DNA from: Serilophus lunatus
Taxonomy: Eukaryota; Chordata; Aves; Passeriformes; Eurylaimidae
Direction of reading: 5' to 3'
DNA length: 64,000 nucleotides
Assembly: GCA_013399895.1 (NCBI GenBank)
Contig: VXBA01002149.1
Location: 659,140-723,139 of the forward strand
A model generated the notes under the pieces. The model saw only the letters and a list, made by a program, of their open reading frames with translations, did no database searches and had not been told where the DNA came from. Below, piece by piece: positions 41,101-54,777 of this stretch. Position numbers and translations under genes: made by a program. Position 1 is the first letter of the stretch, and each line of letters opens with the position of its first letter.

Positions 41101-43209
41101 TATTAAGTGACTTGGGAAATCACCAAGAATGAGCAACATAATTGCAGCCTCTGGTCCTGAATCACTGCTAAAAAATATGAAGTGGTGTTTGGAGAAAGTA
41201 AACTCTTGTTTCCCAGTACTATTTTAAGTAATTTTTCTTTTTATGCAAGCAACAATGGAAAAATGATGGTTTTTGGAAATAAGAAGCTGCCTTTTGTTAA
41301 TTTTTGAATGTCAAATGAAGCCAAGTATACTCTAGCAGCTCTAAGAGACAGATAGAGGAGACTTTCTCTAAGAGAGGTCACATTTATGACCTGCAACCAG
41401 ATGGATAAAACAAGTGGTGGAAGGCTTGTCCGTATGACTGCACAGGATGCTAGCTGCAGTATCTCATCTCACTTCCAAAACAGATTGAACAACGTGTTTG
41501 AAATCCTTTAAAATGTGTCTGCAAAGTGATACAGTTTTAGATGAATGCAGTAAATGGTTAAAGAAGTAGTTAACACCAGTTTTACAGTTCAACTGAACAG
41601 TTAGGGGAGGAAATGGAACCAGGGAGTCATTGGATAAAAGACAAGGACGATGCTCCAACCTATTAAAACTGCTACCCTCTAAGCTAATGGTTATGTGATG
41701 CTTTTTCCAGTTTTCTTGCTGTGGTAAATCTACCAATTATGTTTTGAGTTGTTTGGCATGGGGGGGGAGGGGACAAATGGCAGGGAATATTTGTATAGGT
41801 TGGATACTCATTTTCTTTTGTGGTGCCTGTCCCTCAACTGCATCACTAAGTTGTATATTCATATAGAAGGAGCCTACCCACATGCTGGAAAAGAGGACAG
41901 AAAAGCACCACTTTTCCTCTGCTATGGAAACTTCTCTTGTTGCTACATTTTGCAAGGACTGAGAGAAGGACAGCACTGAAAAAGCAATTCCCAGGGGGGA
42001 AAAAAGACTGTATATAACTAATTTTCTAAAAAATAGATTAGGATAGTAAGAAATGCAAATAATACTTGGTTCAGAACTAATCTTACACTCTTCATACATG
42101 TCAAAAGCCAGCAGAAAAATCTGTGCCATCAATCATCATTGAACAAGTATTCTGGATCTGTTTTGGGTATGAAATCTCCAGGGAAGATCGCTGTTTCTGT
42201 TCACTGACTGAAGACATTGTGCTGGAAGCAAACAGACTGCAATTCATGGCCAGCTGCAAAACCAGCTGGTAAAATTCCACATAGTCATATTCTTCTGAAG
42301 GTGTTCTGTTGTTTCAGGGTTTTGATTTTTTTCTGCTCTGCATTCTGTACTCTCTTGAGACAAGTGAATAGTGCTCACCTCTGTTTAAAAAAAGAGGAAC
42401 AAGATTACATAAAGTAATTGTAAGTATCTATTCAACACTGGAAAACTAAATAGGCAGAGATATTTTAGATTCATTACAGCTTTCTAACTATTCTGTGTGC
42501 ACTCTTCCAGAATTCTCCAGCATCAGCACACTTGAAAATTGACTCCTGACATGGTCAGTAGGTCTCCTGCAGCGAGGGAAGAATATTTGTGCAAAGGAAA
42601 CTGACAGTAAGAACAAAGGCCTGGTGAGGTCCTGTGCAGAAAACCACCTAAGCAACAGGAAGAATTCAGCTATTCCAAGGCCCTGAAGGGCAACTATGAG
42701 CATGTACAGCAAGTACACCAAGTCTTCAGTTTAAACTGCCAGGTTTTACTTTGTGTTTCCATGTCTGAAATCTGCAGTGCTGTTGATCCTTTCTTTGAAG
42801 CTAGAAGGGTGTAAATTTAAAGATGTTTATATGGGAATCCCCAGCTGCCGAGATGTACTCTATGGCCTGAAACTGTTTTCTTGTTGATTAGATATGCATA
42901 TAAAACTTATATCTGAAGTATATTGCTACATCATAACTACTAGGAGAAATAGTGGCTGTGTCTACCACCAAAACAAAAAACCTTTACAATTACTGAAATT
43001 TTTAAAACTGGGAAGTTTTCTGTACGGGAATGTCTTCCACTCTCACAGAACAAGTCACTTCATTTAGAGAGGCTGATATCCACAGGAGCCCTGTGTTCAA
43101 CCGCTAAAAGTAGTTTTTAAAACCTTCTCTCAAACAAACACTCTAAAGTTAGGTAACAGCATCAAAGTATGTAGTTGTAGATACAGTGTTCACTGTCTCA
43201 TCAATATGA
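32106..43209. other. Non-coding DNA, about 11 kb
   Basis: AT-rich unique sequence with scattered simple repeats, including the GT run at 34149-34167. Frames of 100-131 codons occur, notably on the minus strand at 41464-42132 where a 222-codon frame is broken by a single TAA, but no family motif is visible. I do not call a gene. Confidence 0.5.
34149..34167. repeat. Imperfect (GT)n microsatellite
   Basis: About nine GT units with one A interruption, directly after a T8 run. It is short and therefore probably only weakly polymorphic. Confidence 0.8.
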
Positions 43210-43636
43210 TGAAGCCAAACAAGGAGCAGCTGAGGTCATTTGGTCTGTTCAGCCTGGAGAAGAGGAGACTGAGGGGAGACCTCATGGCAGTGACAACTTC
43301 CTTGTGAGGAGAAGAAGAGGAGGGGCAGGCACTGATCTCATCTCTGTGGTGACCAGTGGCAGGTCCTGAGGGAACTGCCTGAAGTTGTGTCAGGGAGGGT
43401 TTAGGTTGGATATTAGAGAAAGGTTCTTTACCCAGAGTGTTATTGGGCACTGGACAAGCTCCCCAGGGAAATGATCATGGAACAAAGCCTGACAGAGTTC
43501 AAGAAGCACTTGGACACCGTTCCCAGGCGCATGGTGTGATTCTTAGGTCTGTGCTGTGCAGGGCCAGGAGCCGAACTTTGATGACCCTCGTGGATCCCTT
43601 CCAACTCAGAATATACTGTGATTCTGTGATTATTCT
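43210..43636 (+). mobile_element. CR1 LINE 3' end, plus strand
   Basis: The sequence follows the CR1 sense strand in order: TTCAGCCTGGAGAAGAGGAG, GGGAGACCTCATGG, GGCAGGCACTGATCTC, TTTAGGTTGGATATTAGAG, TTCTTTACCCAGAG, GGGCACTGGACAAGCTCC, TGACAGAGTTCAAGAAGC, TGCAGGGCCAGGAGC, and TCCCTTCCAACTCAG followed by the terminal TGTGATTCTGTGATTATTCT. It encodes the last roughly 130 residues of ORF2, but frameshifts and stops break the frame. About 430 bp remain, a typical 5'-truncated insertion. The 3' terminus near 43636 is intact, with the short direct repeat expected of CR1 and no poly(A) tail. Confidence 0.95.
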
Positions 43637-46600
43637 CTAGTTTTCACTAACTTCAACAGCACTTTTTGGTAATTTCAGCTGAAAAGCAGAAACATTTTAA
43701 CAATTTGAAACTGCATGCACACAACATCTACCGCATCTTGTAAGGATAAAAATTGCTGCTACAGATTTCAGCTGTTCAAAACTGGGTTCTAGATCTCAAA
43801 AGTACAGGTTAATGCATGACTACAGTCTATTCACAGAATTTGTGTTCTCCTGAGTGAAATTTTTCAATCCAGGAAGATATTATTAGTATCAGCATTATTA
43901 TATGTTCTTCTGCTTTATTTCTGACTATGTAACAACTGTCAAGTTTTGCGGTTCCGTGGTTTGAGCTTGGAGCCTGTGGGGGGAGTTTTCATATTGGTTT
44001 GGTTTTGTCAGAGATGGCCTCTTTTCAGTTATGGAATGGAGATTTTAGTCACGTACAATTTGGGGAGCTATAAATTCAGGGTGGACAATACAGTACTATA
44101 ACATAACATTAAGTATTAGCAATTGCAAAGTAATCATTACAACTGGTATATTTAAAATTAAATAAAGCTGAGAAAAACAACAGTTGATTTACTACTTAGT
44201 GAGCTGAACAACTGAAGCTACCATAAAAATAATACTTATTTAATTTATAGAAGTACACAAGCATGTGTATCCTTAAAGCCTATTGCATTGTTATGCTTGT
44301 TGAAGGTAGGCTCTGTCAGTTGTGTAGGAAAAGTGCTCTAAAAACTCAGAAGCATGTAGGAAATGTACAACAGTGTGAGTAACTGATGTTTTGAACTATC
44401 CATGTGAGAATAGAGAACGTTTCTCTTTAACAGGAATAGAAATAGCTGTAACTCTTTGTCATCAGCTTTGAATGGTTTTAAAATCTGTAGACTTAAATAA
44501 CTGTAAACAAAGACTCTCTCCAAAACCTCAATAAGCTGAATCAAACTGTAACACATTTTAGGAAGTGAAAAAAACTGTTCAAGTGAAAAATAGGTTAACC
44601 AGAGATCCTATAGTATCAGCCTGAAGCAGGATCCTCAGAGTGGCTGCCCTTAGGTTTCACTGATCCAGTTCTAGCTTGTACTTGCTTTCTTGACAGTATT
44701 TCCATCATATTCATTCCCCAATAATCCTCACCTTCCATCCACAAATCTCTGGAAACAATTTTCTGGTCATTTAACCCATTCTGCTTATGTTCCTGTGTCT
44801 CTTAGTCTAACTAGATGATGTCTCCTTCAAGACAGGAACCCTCACCTATTCTCTGCTTTGCAAAACACTCAGGTACTAGAGGGATCCCAGTTAAGGATGA
44901 AGGAGCCCTCTCATAGGTTTGGTTTCTTAAAAGAAGATGGGGTGAGTATTCCTGCCTCACGTTATGGCAATGCAACTGCTGCAGTCCTTCCATTTATATT
45001 AGGGTTGTATCTCCATTGGATACCTAATAATGGACAGCTACCATCACTGATCAGCCCTCAACCAGTACAATAAAAACCACAATTGTAAATATGATTCCAT
45101 ATTAAATGACACTTCATGTTGCAAAATTACAGCACAAGTTAAAGGAGGGAAAATTACTGAAGCATGTCTAGAAAATATTTGTTTCCTTACTGATTGATTT
45201 TCTTGGGCTACCATAAATACTGACTTGACTCGAGTTTGTGTAAAGTATTGACTTTTAAAAATTAAATTGAAGGAACATCATCGCCAACACCAACACTAAC
45301 GTTCATCCTGAAATCCTGAAATGCTCGGCACTTGCATGAGATAGGCCATAACAATAAAATATTTTGCCAAGAGGCCAAATAGGAGGAACTCAAATGAAAG
45401 TAGCCTGGAACAAAGCAGGTTCTCTTATAGCATCTCATGGAAGAATACATCCTTACTGTATGGATTGCTGCAGTTCACGACTTCCAACAAACTGTCATTA
45501 AACTTCAGACAACTAGTCTGCTGTAATCTGGGAAAACAATCCTGCCCTCAGCAGCTTTCATGATTTCTAGCTTCTGCCAATGCTCAGCTTTCCTTTCCTT
45601 GCCTATCACATGGAAGAGAAAAGTTTCTCTAATTACATCCAAGGTTCTCTGGCAGTAAGTTCCATTCTACCTTATTAAACCTATTAAACTTCCTTCACTA
45701 AGCGTTTTTCATATTGTTTTAACTCTGTACACATGCAGACATCTCTGTAGTATTACAGATCTAGTACACATACTACCAAGCAAGTCCTTTGACTTTTAGT
45801 CCTCAGACTCAAAGCCAGCCTGAGTGGAAGGGGGTATAAAACGTCTTAAGAAATATTTGGACTCACTGTCGGAAAATTCTATTTTCAGAACATATAGAAA
45901 CAATGCAAGAAAATTAAGCAAGCCCTTATATGCACAAGGAAAATTAGACACCCAGCATACCAAAGTCCCACAATAAACTAATTTTTAACAGGAATCTTTA
46001 GATACTCTTAGGCCAGCTCTGATAATAACTCACTTTAGAGATATACGCCGAAACACAGAAATATAATTCGACATCTTAAGGTCACAATATACAAACTGCA
46101 TGAAAAACTTTAAAATGCCAGAATAGGCCACAAGTTGGGCAAAAGGATGAGGCACAGGAGCTGAAACACATTCCTGCTTCTGTCTTCTTGAAGTATGCAC
46201 TGAACTGCAAGAGCCTAAATATTTTATTGAAAATGTAGGCAACAGTGGAAGAGTTAAGTACCTTGAAAGAGTGATTCAGTTATTAGGTTGGAATGTTGAA
46301 GATAAGCAGTGTATTTGCCTCAAAGAATACTGAAATGCATTAGAAAGGAGTCTCCTTATACACAGAGGCTATATGGAGAAAGTAGATCAATCCTGAACTG
46401 GAGCTGCCATTTATTTTCTCCTTGCATTTGAACAGAATTTTGTTCTGACGTTGAGATAACTTTGTCTGCAGAAATGCTTGAGATAGCACAGCTGAGAGAA
46501 AGGCAGCAGGGTGAGAAGAAAAACCAAAGATTTCATCTGCCTGTTTCAGAATTTAACTCCATCAGTCAGGGCTGCAAAGGATCTGCCAGGTGGAAATGAT

Positions 46601-49600
46601 GAGTAAATCCACAGGGGAAAGTATCAATAAAAATCTGATTTTGATTAAAATCTCATCACATAAAGCAATGCCAGAGGCTCGGAGCACAACTATGGAACAG
46701 AACTCTGAATTTCCTAGCTCAGTCTCTCTTTTGTTCTTTTTCCACATTCTCTTCTTATACATTCTATATAAAATGGTTACATATGTGCAATATATATTCC
46801 ATTGTCATTTTTTTGAATAATCTTTCAAGGAACCACAATGCTCTGTGTAAGCACTGCTCAGCGATAACCAAATCATCTCTATATTATCAACCCTGTTTTC
46901 AGTACAAATCCAAAACTTAGCCTTATACTAGCCCCTATGAAGAATAGTAGCTACCCTGAGCAAAACCAGCATAGAGATAAAAAATGAAGAAAAGGACAAG
47001 TGACAAGAATGTGCAAATAATATAATACTGAAACAGCTGAGGAAGAAAACAGTATTTCAGCATGTTTAAAGTCCACTTATATGAAAATAAATGCTAGAAA
47101 AAAGCTAACAGGATTGAAGCACTTCACATTGTATGCATCCAGAAGCACACTTGAAGACAAGTTTAGCTTAATGTCACATCTAAATTAACTTAGTTCAAGG
47201 AAATACGCAGCCAGCAAAATAATAAGTTGTTTCAGGATAACTTCAACTGCATGTACTGACTCATGACAGGATCGAGCAAGACCAATTGTAAGTAACAAAG
47301 AAATTGAAAGAACAGACAGATGAGAGTGGCAGAGGAGGTGTAAGACTATCTCAGCAAAAAAGACCAACTCTGTCAAGATATCAAGCAGTGCTCCTGGGAG
47401 CATAGATATAGATGTGTAACATTAGAAAGTCCAGTTTTATCATATTTACACGTTGTTTCTCTCACTCTACAAAACACACGCAAAAAGTGCTTGTATGATA
47501 TTAGTACTAATTTGTCCTAGTGACAGCAACTTGTGAGTATATCCTTGAAGTGTTTTATCACCATCAAAAACAAGTAGTTCACTTTTCAGTGTCATGAGCT
47601 TCTGCGATGGTTGATGTAATACTGGAATGGTCAGACGTGGCAGTAAATGAACTTCCACTCTTATAGTGGGAAATCAGAAAGTTATTAGAAAAGTCAACAG
47701 CAGATTTGGAAACTATTTTGAAGTTTAGTAACCAATATATGAAGTAAAATACAGCCTTTTTCTACTTCTGTTTTTTAGAGGATAAGTAGTTCCAGTAGTA
47801 TGATGCATTTGAGTACATTTTTGTACGATGGTACAAGATGCCAGGTAAAAACTGATTACAGTCTTTAAAAATAATTCCAGTATGTCTGAATGGAGCTTTA
47901 TAATATAAATTATGGAATGTATATTTTTTCAAATTAAGTATAGGTCTTCCTGATCTTTCTGTTCCTACTAAGACTAGGACTTCCAAAATATCATTTGAAG
48001 TGGAAGATATGCTATTAAGCACTCCTTTCAAAGGATCAGAGCTGAGTTAGCCTGAATAAACCCCTGAAAGGTACTCCAGTTATCAACCCTTTGACTCTAC
48101 AGATCTATTCCTTCTTTGCAGCAGCATTTGCTCATGAATAAATAGCTGGAAACTCAGTTTTTATATATACCTCCTATAAGATAAAGGAAAAAAACCTTCC
48201 AAGTTGCTGAATTATTTGACTGGTTCCTGAAGATTAATCAGAAGTTCTGGTACAGAGCACATCCAACATCCTAATTTCACCAAAATATGGATGTACTACC
48301 TTTTCTATTGACAGGAAAAAATAATCTTCCGAAGTAAGCATTGTCTCTATATTAAGGACAAAAGTTTTGAGGGATACAGGATTGTTACAGAATCCATGTA
48401 ACAATTTCTCTGTCAATTTCCTTTGAAAATTTCCTTTCTCACCAGAAATAGCTGTTATCGTACATTTGTTATGAAAACAGTAGTACTTACTAACACAGCA
48501 TGGTCATAGGTCCACCAAAACCAGTTACAAGCAGGATGAAGAAGTTGTGTAGCAGCCCCTCTGTCATGCCTACATGCACCACTCTGAGGTGTTAATGAGA
48601 GAGAGAACTGCAGACCCCAGCTCTTTTATTACCCATGTTGTTAGTAAGGAATGTGTCCCTTGAGGAGAGTTCTAGGGATACAGGCTCATGGTATCATTTT
48701 AGGAAAACATAAATCACATTTCCTTTTGAAACTGTCAAAAGTACTTATACATCATTGACATACATTATATACTATTTTAAAAGTATTATTTCCAATTCCC
48801 ATATACCATTTAAACACCTGTAGATTAGACCTTCATCAGCTTTGCAATAGCTAAGTGAAAAAGTAAATGAGTGATGATCTGCACTGAGAAGAGAAAAATC
48901 TATGTTAGGAAATGCGTCTTTCTGGGTGTTTAGAATAGCTTTCATCTGTGACTGAAAACTCACCCGGATTCCCAAGCAGCCAACCTTTCTTTCTTCTGCA
49001 GTCTCACTAAATCCATTTTACATACCCTACCTTTTTTGACAAGTTAGTCATTTTGCTGAAAGTAGTGAAACTCTGTTATTTCTTCTTTGCCAAAGTCCCT
49101 TAAAAAAAAAAAAAAANAAAAAAAGCCCAGAATCAAAGAAAAGACAATATGTTCCATATTGCATCTTTCCAGTTCCAGATATCCCTAAGGCAATGAGAAA
49201 ACATGATAAAATCTCTGCATGTAACTATGGCAGTGATTACGCACCACACAAGAGTTCATACAGAAATTTGGGTAAGTCATTACAGTATATGTTAGAAGAA
49301 AATAAAGTCAGTTAAGATCCAGGTCCTCAAACAGTTATTCTGAGTTTAACTGGTGATCCTGAACATCCATTTTGTTTGTAGAATAAAGGACATATTCAGA
49401 TATGTCAAACAGGATTGTAAAGCATAAAAAACACAAGTGGAACAGGATTTAAACCTCACAAAGGAAATGAGTTTCCAAAATTATCTTCCTTACATTAGGT
49501 AGTCTGTAACAACACTGAAGGAATTTCCTCTCTTCTTCTTCTATAAAAGATAATGCACTGTTTGTATTTTCACTGTCAAGCATCTGCAATTGTAACAATT

Positions 49601-52600
49601 TGGGCTTCCTTTTTAGAGCATAACAGATCTAACCACACAGCCGGTGCCTAGCAGGGCACCAACACAAGGAAACAAGCTAGAAGACTACTATTTGAGTTCT
49701 GTGTCTCAAAACATTCTTACCAGTTCACTAGGTCTGATTTAGACATGGTCAAAGTAGTTATTTGGGAAATGTTAATAAGGTCAGATTGTAACTCGCACAT
49801 TTGTGCACGTAATTAAGTTCTATTGTAAGTGTTGCCCAAAATGGAGGAAGGGAAATGAACACAGATAAAGAGAAGTAAATGAGACCTGCACACTTTTGAA
49901 CAGTTAAGGCTAAGAAACACAATCATATCTGGGTATGAGAAAAATCAAACCAGTTCTAAAAGCAATTAAACATTCCCTTGCATCTCCAATTTATCTGTGG
50001 CATACTGCTGACTTTTGGGTATTGTTTAGTGTCTGCACCAGCTCAGGCATGAAGAGCTGCAGCTGTCAATAGTAGAATACTGATCTCTCAGCAGTTGTAG
50101 AATGAGGAGATAGCTCCTTTAAGAATAATCTTTTTTACCCTGAAAACATGTTCAATGACATCACGTTACAGAGTCACACTTCCACAGGGTATGCCATATG
50201 TCTATCAGAGTAACCTGCAGCATCAATATTTCCACTTGGTCTCTTAAAAAATTCCACCTATTAAGCTGTACTGCTCTTGCCAGCTGTTTGGCTGCTGTAT
50301 CATGCTGAGAAATGCTCTCCAAACACACTAGTGCTGCATTGGCACATTACATAAATCAGGCTCCTCCTATCTATAGATACAACAGTGTTGTGCCTAGCTC
50401 ACTGGATATAAATTACATCATTTGCCATCTGTAATCTCTATGCTACTTTGCATTGAATGTAGTCTAAGCATGAATTTACCAGCAGGGACAGGTCCTTGTT
50501 TTATTCTCATAAGCCCTGTCCAGTACAGCACGTGCTCCTGTCTTATGAGACCTAATTGAAACCCTACAGCTGCACAATACATCTTTTTTCCTTCCACCCT
50601 TCAAGTAATGGCTGAACTCCCCATTTAGCCATATAGTTAATGTCAGACAAACTGTGGCTCACTTGGTTAAATGTAAAATAAACAGTAATATATTCTTCAG
50701 GCCCGTGGTAGCTGCAATACAATTCACATTCCCTTTAATGTGATATGTACAGTATGTGCATGCTCTAACGTTAAAGCTTCTGTAGTGCCACTCCCAAATG
50801 TCAGCGACACACAAAGCAATCTTCTCAGACAGAGCTCTTTGTTTCACATATCCTGGTCTCTCCTGCTGTTTTGCTAGTAATCTGCTACCAGATCTTATTC
50901 ACATTTTCTTGTAGACATTTATGGCTAAAAGTTATTTGTCTTCTTTTCCTTGTCTCTAGGAATAAAAATAACACAAAATATTATCTTTTTCAAACTGAAA
51001 AATGATCAAACAAGGATTATAACTTTCCTTTCTAATATCATAAAAAGGAAAAAAATTCCCCCAAACAAACACCACTTAAGAAATATGGATGTAAAAACAG
51101 TGGTCCTGAAAATGTTGGGTGTATACATGTTTATATTTTTTTCTTTTGCTTTGCATCATAAATAGTGATGTAAAGAACAGAAAAGAGCTTCACACGGATA
51201 AAGGCAATGCCATACATTTATTGTCACTAAAACAGACATAGATATTAAACTCTGTGTCTGTTTCAGAGAAAATGAAAGCCTATTGAATGAAGGGGTTTTT
51301 CCATGTTAGACTGCTTGGAAGATAAATTTATATCAAAGACGTGTAAGTACGGGCATTTATACTTATTGGAGTCTCATAAATGTCTATCATCATCCTTCTT
51401 CATTCCATATGTATAAAGATATTAATAAATGATTAGCTTAATTAAAAACATAGAAAGATATATTCAAGGGTACTTCTTTCAAGAAAATATCTTTCAGAAT
51501 TTAAATTGCATTCATTCAGAATAGAGAAATAAATTCTCAGAGATAAAATTCAGATATTAGTGGTTTGACTGCTCTGTGACCTGTGTGACATTAAGAGAAG
51601 AATGACTCTGGTTTTCCAAAAATGCTTGCATTCTTATGGCAATAATCATGCTAATGTCTGCTACTATATATTATAATTACAGCTAAATTACAGCTCAATA
51701 TGAAGGTTTCACAGCCATAAACTTTTTAATTTTTTTAAAATATAGGATGTCAAAGAAGTGTTAATACCAGTGTGTTCTAGACCTAAGTTTTATTAATATG
51801 TAGAGAGGAGTTCATTTGGTTTTTCAAAGAATATACAGATGAAGTTCACTGAGCTTCACCGAACTCCTGTATTTAGGCTTACACTATGAAGTTAAAACAG
51901 CTTCATGAAGCACCACAGGGTGCATCATAACTTGTTAGTTTTCCATTTCAAAGACCTTTGTGTTACAGATAAGAAAATTAAGATTCCATTTGAAATAGTA
52001 TATTCATGTCAGCTTTCATTGCCAACAAATAAACAAAAGTGCCCTGAAATATATTGGCTGACAAAAATAATAAATAAACCATTTCAAAAAAAGGTTTTGC
52101 CCAAGACCTGGTGAGTGTTTGCCAAAATCTCCAATACTAACACGCCTATTTGACGTGTTTATCAGAGAGTATAATGATAATAATAAAGATACATTATGAA
52201 AGAACTTTATAAGGCCAGGTCTACACATTTTGATACGGATTCAGAAACTTAAGGAGACATAGGATATCTGAAACCTATGCTTCTAATTCTGTCTTCTAGT
52301 AAACTAATCCAATGTCTGATTAGAATCCTCTCTTTCCATACCAAATAAAAATTTGGGGGGCTTGTGTTAGCTAATAAGGCTACCTTCAATCCAACGCTTC
52401 TACATCAAGAGTCTTCTCATTACAGAACTAAAATCATCATCAGTGACAGAGGCAGATGTCATCTTAATCTTCCTGAACCAAACACTTATCCACTATACTT
52501 AAAATATGTTCTCAATAAAGTACTGAAAACATCTACTTAATTTGGAGCACATCTTGGAATCACCAACTCACATGCTTAAAAACCAACATGTGTTACAGCA

Positions 52601-53610
52601 CATGCTGAAGAGTTTCAGCTATAGGGGTCCTCTACAAAGAAAAGAAATAAAATCCTTCACTCAGTGAGCCAGGGAAGGAGGGACCAAACTACTTTACAAA
52701 ACTGCGTGCTCTTGAGAAACAAGCAGAGTCAAGTGATTCTTTAAATGGTGATCTCATTCAATATTCTTACTTTTCAGAGTTTTTAATGGTAAAAAAATCA
52801 ATGTCCTGATTGATCTTTCATTTTCATCTTTAAGCAAATGGCACTAATAATGAACTGCTCTTGAGGACGGCTTTGATCTATTACTGCATTACATTGTTGT
52901 ACAATTAGGGATTTCCTCACTCTTTCCTGAATTTCCTAACCTATTATATTCTACACAATTTAAAATGTCCAATTTTCCAGAGCTGTAATTAACTTTTTTT
53001 TTTTTAATTAGGATAATGCACATTTCATACTTGTATCATACCAATCATGTAATTTTAAAATTGCTATCTAATTGCATTTAAGAAGTCGAATCCAATTCAG
53101 CGCAGAGTCTAAAGGAAACAAGATAACAACCAATGACCTCTTTTTCTGACCTCTGTTTTTTTCTTCCACATACTCCCTGAGCTAGATAATCATTTGCAGT
53201 AGAAACATGGAAATAAAACAGGATTGTGGCTCGATGAAGGTGACAGAGTATTTAATTCCTTCACCCCATGAGCACTAGGCACAAGCAAAGATATAGCAAA
53301 AAGGAAGTATCTATAACTACTCTCTCTCTCCAAGAGGTTCACGCTGATTTTATCCCCAGTGTAACTTAAGCAATCTCACAGCAGCCTAAATTATGCTGCT
53401 GATCCTGAAAGCGATCTCAGTAGAGATACATTTTTTTTTTTACTGTGCCATAAAAGCAGGGTGGAGAGAAATACATTCAGAAGCATGAAGTGGCCTGGGG
53501 ATTCTTTATGCTGAAAAGATGTCTTACTGAACTGCTATTTTTAAATATTCTATTAGAAAAATTGGCACAAATTTGGAGGCTTAATGACTCAGTTGAAACT
53601 ACTTATTGAT
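43637..53610. other. Non-coding DNA, about 10 kb
   Basis: Unique AT-rich DNA with no supported gene. Simple repeats include the A tract at 49102-49124 (interrupted by an N) and T12 at 52994-53005. The part at 50240-50560 has balanced composition and few low-complexity words, so it might be a conserved non-coding element, but this is an impression only. Confidence 0.5.
49102..49124. repeat. Poly(A) tract containing an N
   Basis: Fifteen A, one N at 49117, then seven A. The N probably reflects uncertain homopolymer length, not real sequence variation. Confidence 0.85.
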
Positions 53611-53679
53611 AAGCAATGTGCATATCTCTTAACTCTCTGAGCCTTATACTGTCGTTCTCATAGAGTACTCTTTAAATGG
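53611..53679 (+). mobile_element. Probable MIR SINE core relic
   Basis: CTCTTAACTCTCTGAGCC followed by TTATACTGTCGTTCTCAT and then CTCTTTAAATGG matches, in order, the conserved MIR core (ACTTAACCTCTCTGAGCC, TCAGTTTCCTCATC, TGTAAAATGG). MIRs are ancient amniote tRNA-derived SINEs, and fragments survive in bird genomes at high divergence. Only the central part is visible. The call rests on one well-matching 17-18 bp block plus weaker flanking agreement. Confidence 0.4.
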
Positions 53680-54112
53680 CACTTTATTAGCACCTCATTA
53701 GAATCTTATTAAGCTCTTGAAAAAAATGTATAAAAATTAAAGAGTGGTTTTTTTTTTCTTTCATTTTCAGCCATACTTTTGTCACTGTGAGCAAAAGGAG
53801 AGAAAAGCAAAACAGCGAAAGCACTAACTGATGTTTATGCCCAGCACTCCATCTCAGGCAGTACAAGTTAGAACAAGGCTGGCTATGTAATCGACTTCTT
53901 TAAATGCTGTGAGGTACTAGACGTGTGCAGACACTGCTGACACTGTCCCACATTAATATGATGTGGTGTAGTGGTTTGACCTTGGCTGGATGCCAGGTAC
54001 TCACTAAAGGTGTTCTCTCACCCCACTTCTGCAAACAGGCAGGGGAGAGAAACTACAGCGTAGTGATCACCATCACAGGCAAAACAGACTGCAAGTGGGT
54101 ATATTAATTGAA

Positions 54113-54118
54113 TTTATT
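54113..54118 (-). promoter_or_regulatory. LTR poly(A) signal AATAAA
   Basis: TTTATT on the plus strand reads AATAAA on the minus strand, within a conserved AT-rich block shared with the 7771 copy (TTTATT at 7960-7965). Conservation of this hexamer in both copies supports the minus-strand orientation. Confidence 0.6.
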
Positions 54119-54339
54119 ACTAATAGGATTAGAGCTTAAGAATGAGAAGCAAAATAAACTTTAGAGACACCTTCCCTCCACCTTTCTCCTTCCAAGTTCT
54201 GCCTCCTCAATTCCCCCCCAGCACGGTACAGAGAGACAGGGAATGATGGTTACGGTCAGTTGTTGTTTCTGCCGCTGCCCAGAGAGAGGAGTCCTTCCCC
54301 TGCCTCCCATGTGAAGGAGTCAGTCCTTCACAAACTGCT

Positions 54340-54690
54340 TCAGTGTGTGTCCACAAGCGATAGTTCTTCAGACACTGCTGCCACATGAATCACTTTTCCA
54401 CAGGGCGCAGTCGTTCAGGTACAGGCTGCTCCAGCGTGGGTCCACCACAGGCTACAAGTCCTACCAGGAAAATCCTGCACCAGCATGGGCTCCTCTCCCC
54501 ACAGGCTGCAGATCCTTGCCATGGGCCTCCCATGGGCCACAGCTTCCTTCCAGCATCCACCCGCTCCAGCGTGGCTCCTCCACGGGCTACAGGTGGATCT
54601 CTGCACTCCTGTGGTCCTCCATGGGCTGCAGGGGCACAGCTGCTTCACCATGGTCTGCACCATGGGCTGCAGCTGGATCTCAGCTCCGGC
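54340..54690. repeat. Diverged GC-rich tandem repeats inside the LTR
   Basis: Units of about 35-70 bp recur with the pattern CTCCAGCGTGG, then TCC, then CCACGGGCTACAGG. Clear starts are near 54428, 54476, 54565 and 54610, with degenerate units on each side. These are part of the LTR family and not a later satellite. They keep long frames open on both strands because the repeats are GC-rich and stop-poor. Confidence 0.8.
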
Positions 54691-54777
54691 GCCAGGAGCA
54701 TCTCCTGCCCCTCCTTCTCCACTGACCCTCGTATCTGCATTGTTGTTCACATGTTCTCACTAAATATGTTATTGGCT

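Noticed and set aside
42488..42721. A 77-codon minus-strand frame that looks like a membrane segment
   Set aside because: It is short, has no homology I recognise and no convincing splice sites. Leucine and phenylalanine richness follows from composition.
43930..44090. GTGGTTTGAGC as the start of another LTR
   Set aside because: Only the first few bases resemble the TGTAGTGGTTT terminus. The following sequence shares no further block with either LTR type.
45830..45845. GGGGTATAAAACG as a TATA box
   Set aside because: An isolated match with no CpG enrichment, initiator context or downstream coding sequence.
47185..47403. A 72-codon leucine-rich minus-strand frame
   Set aside because: It is short and motif-free, so chance is the simpler explanation.
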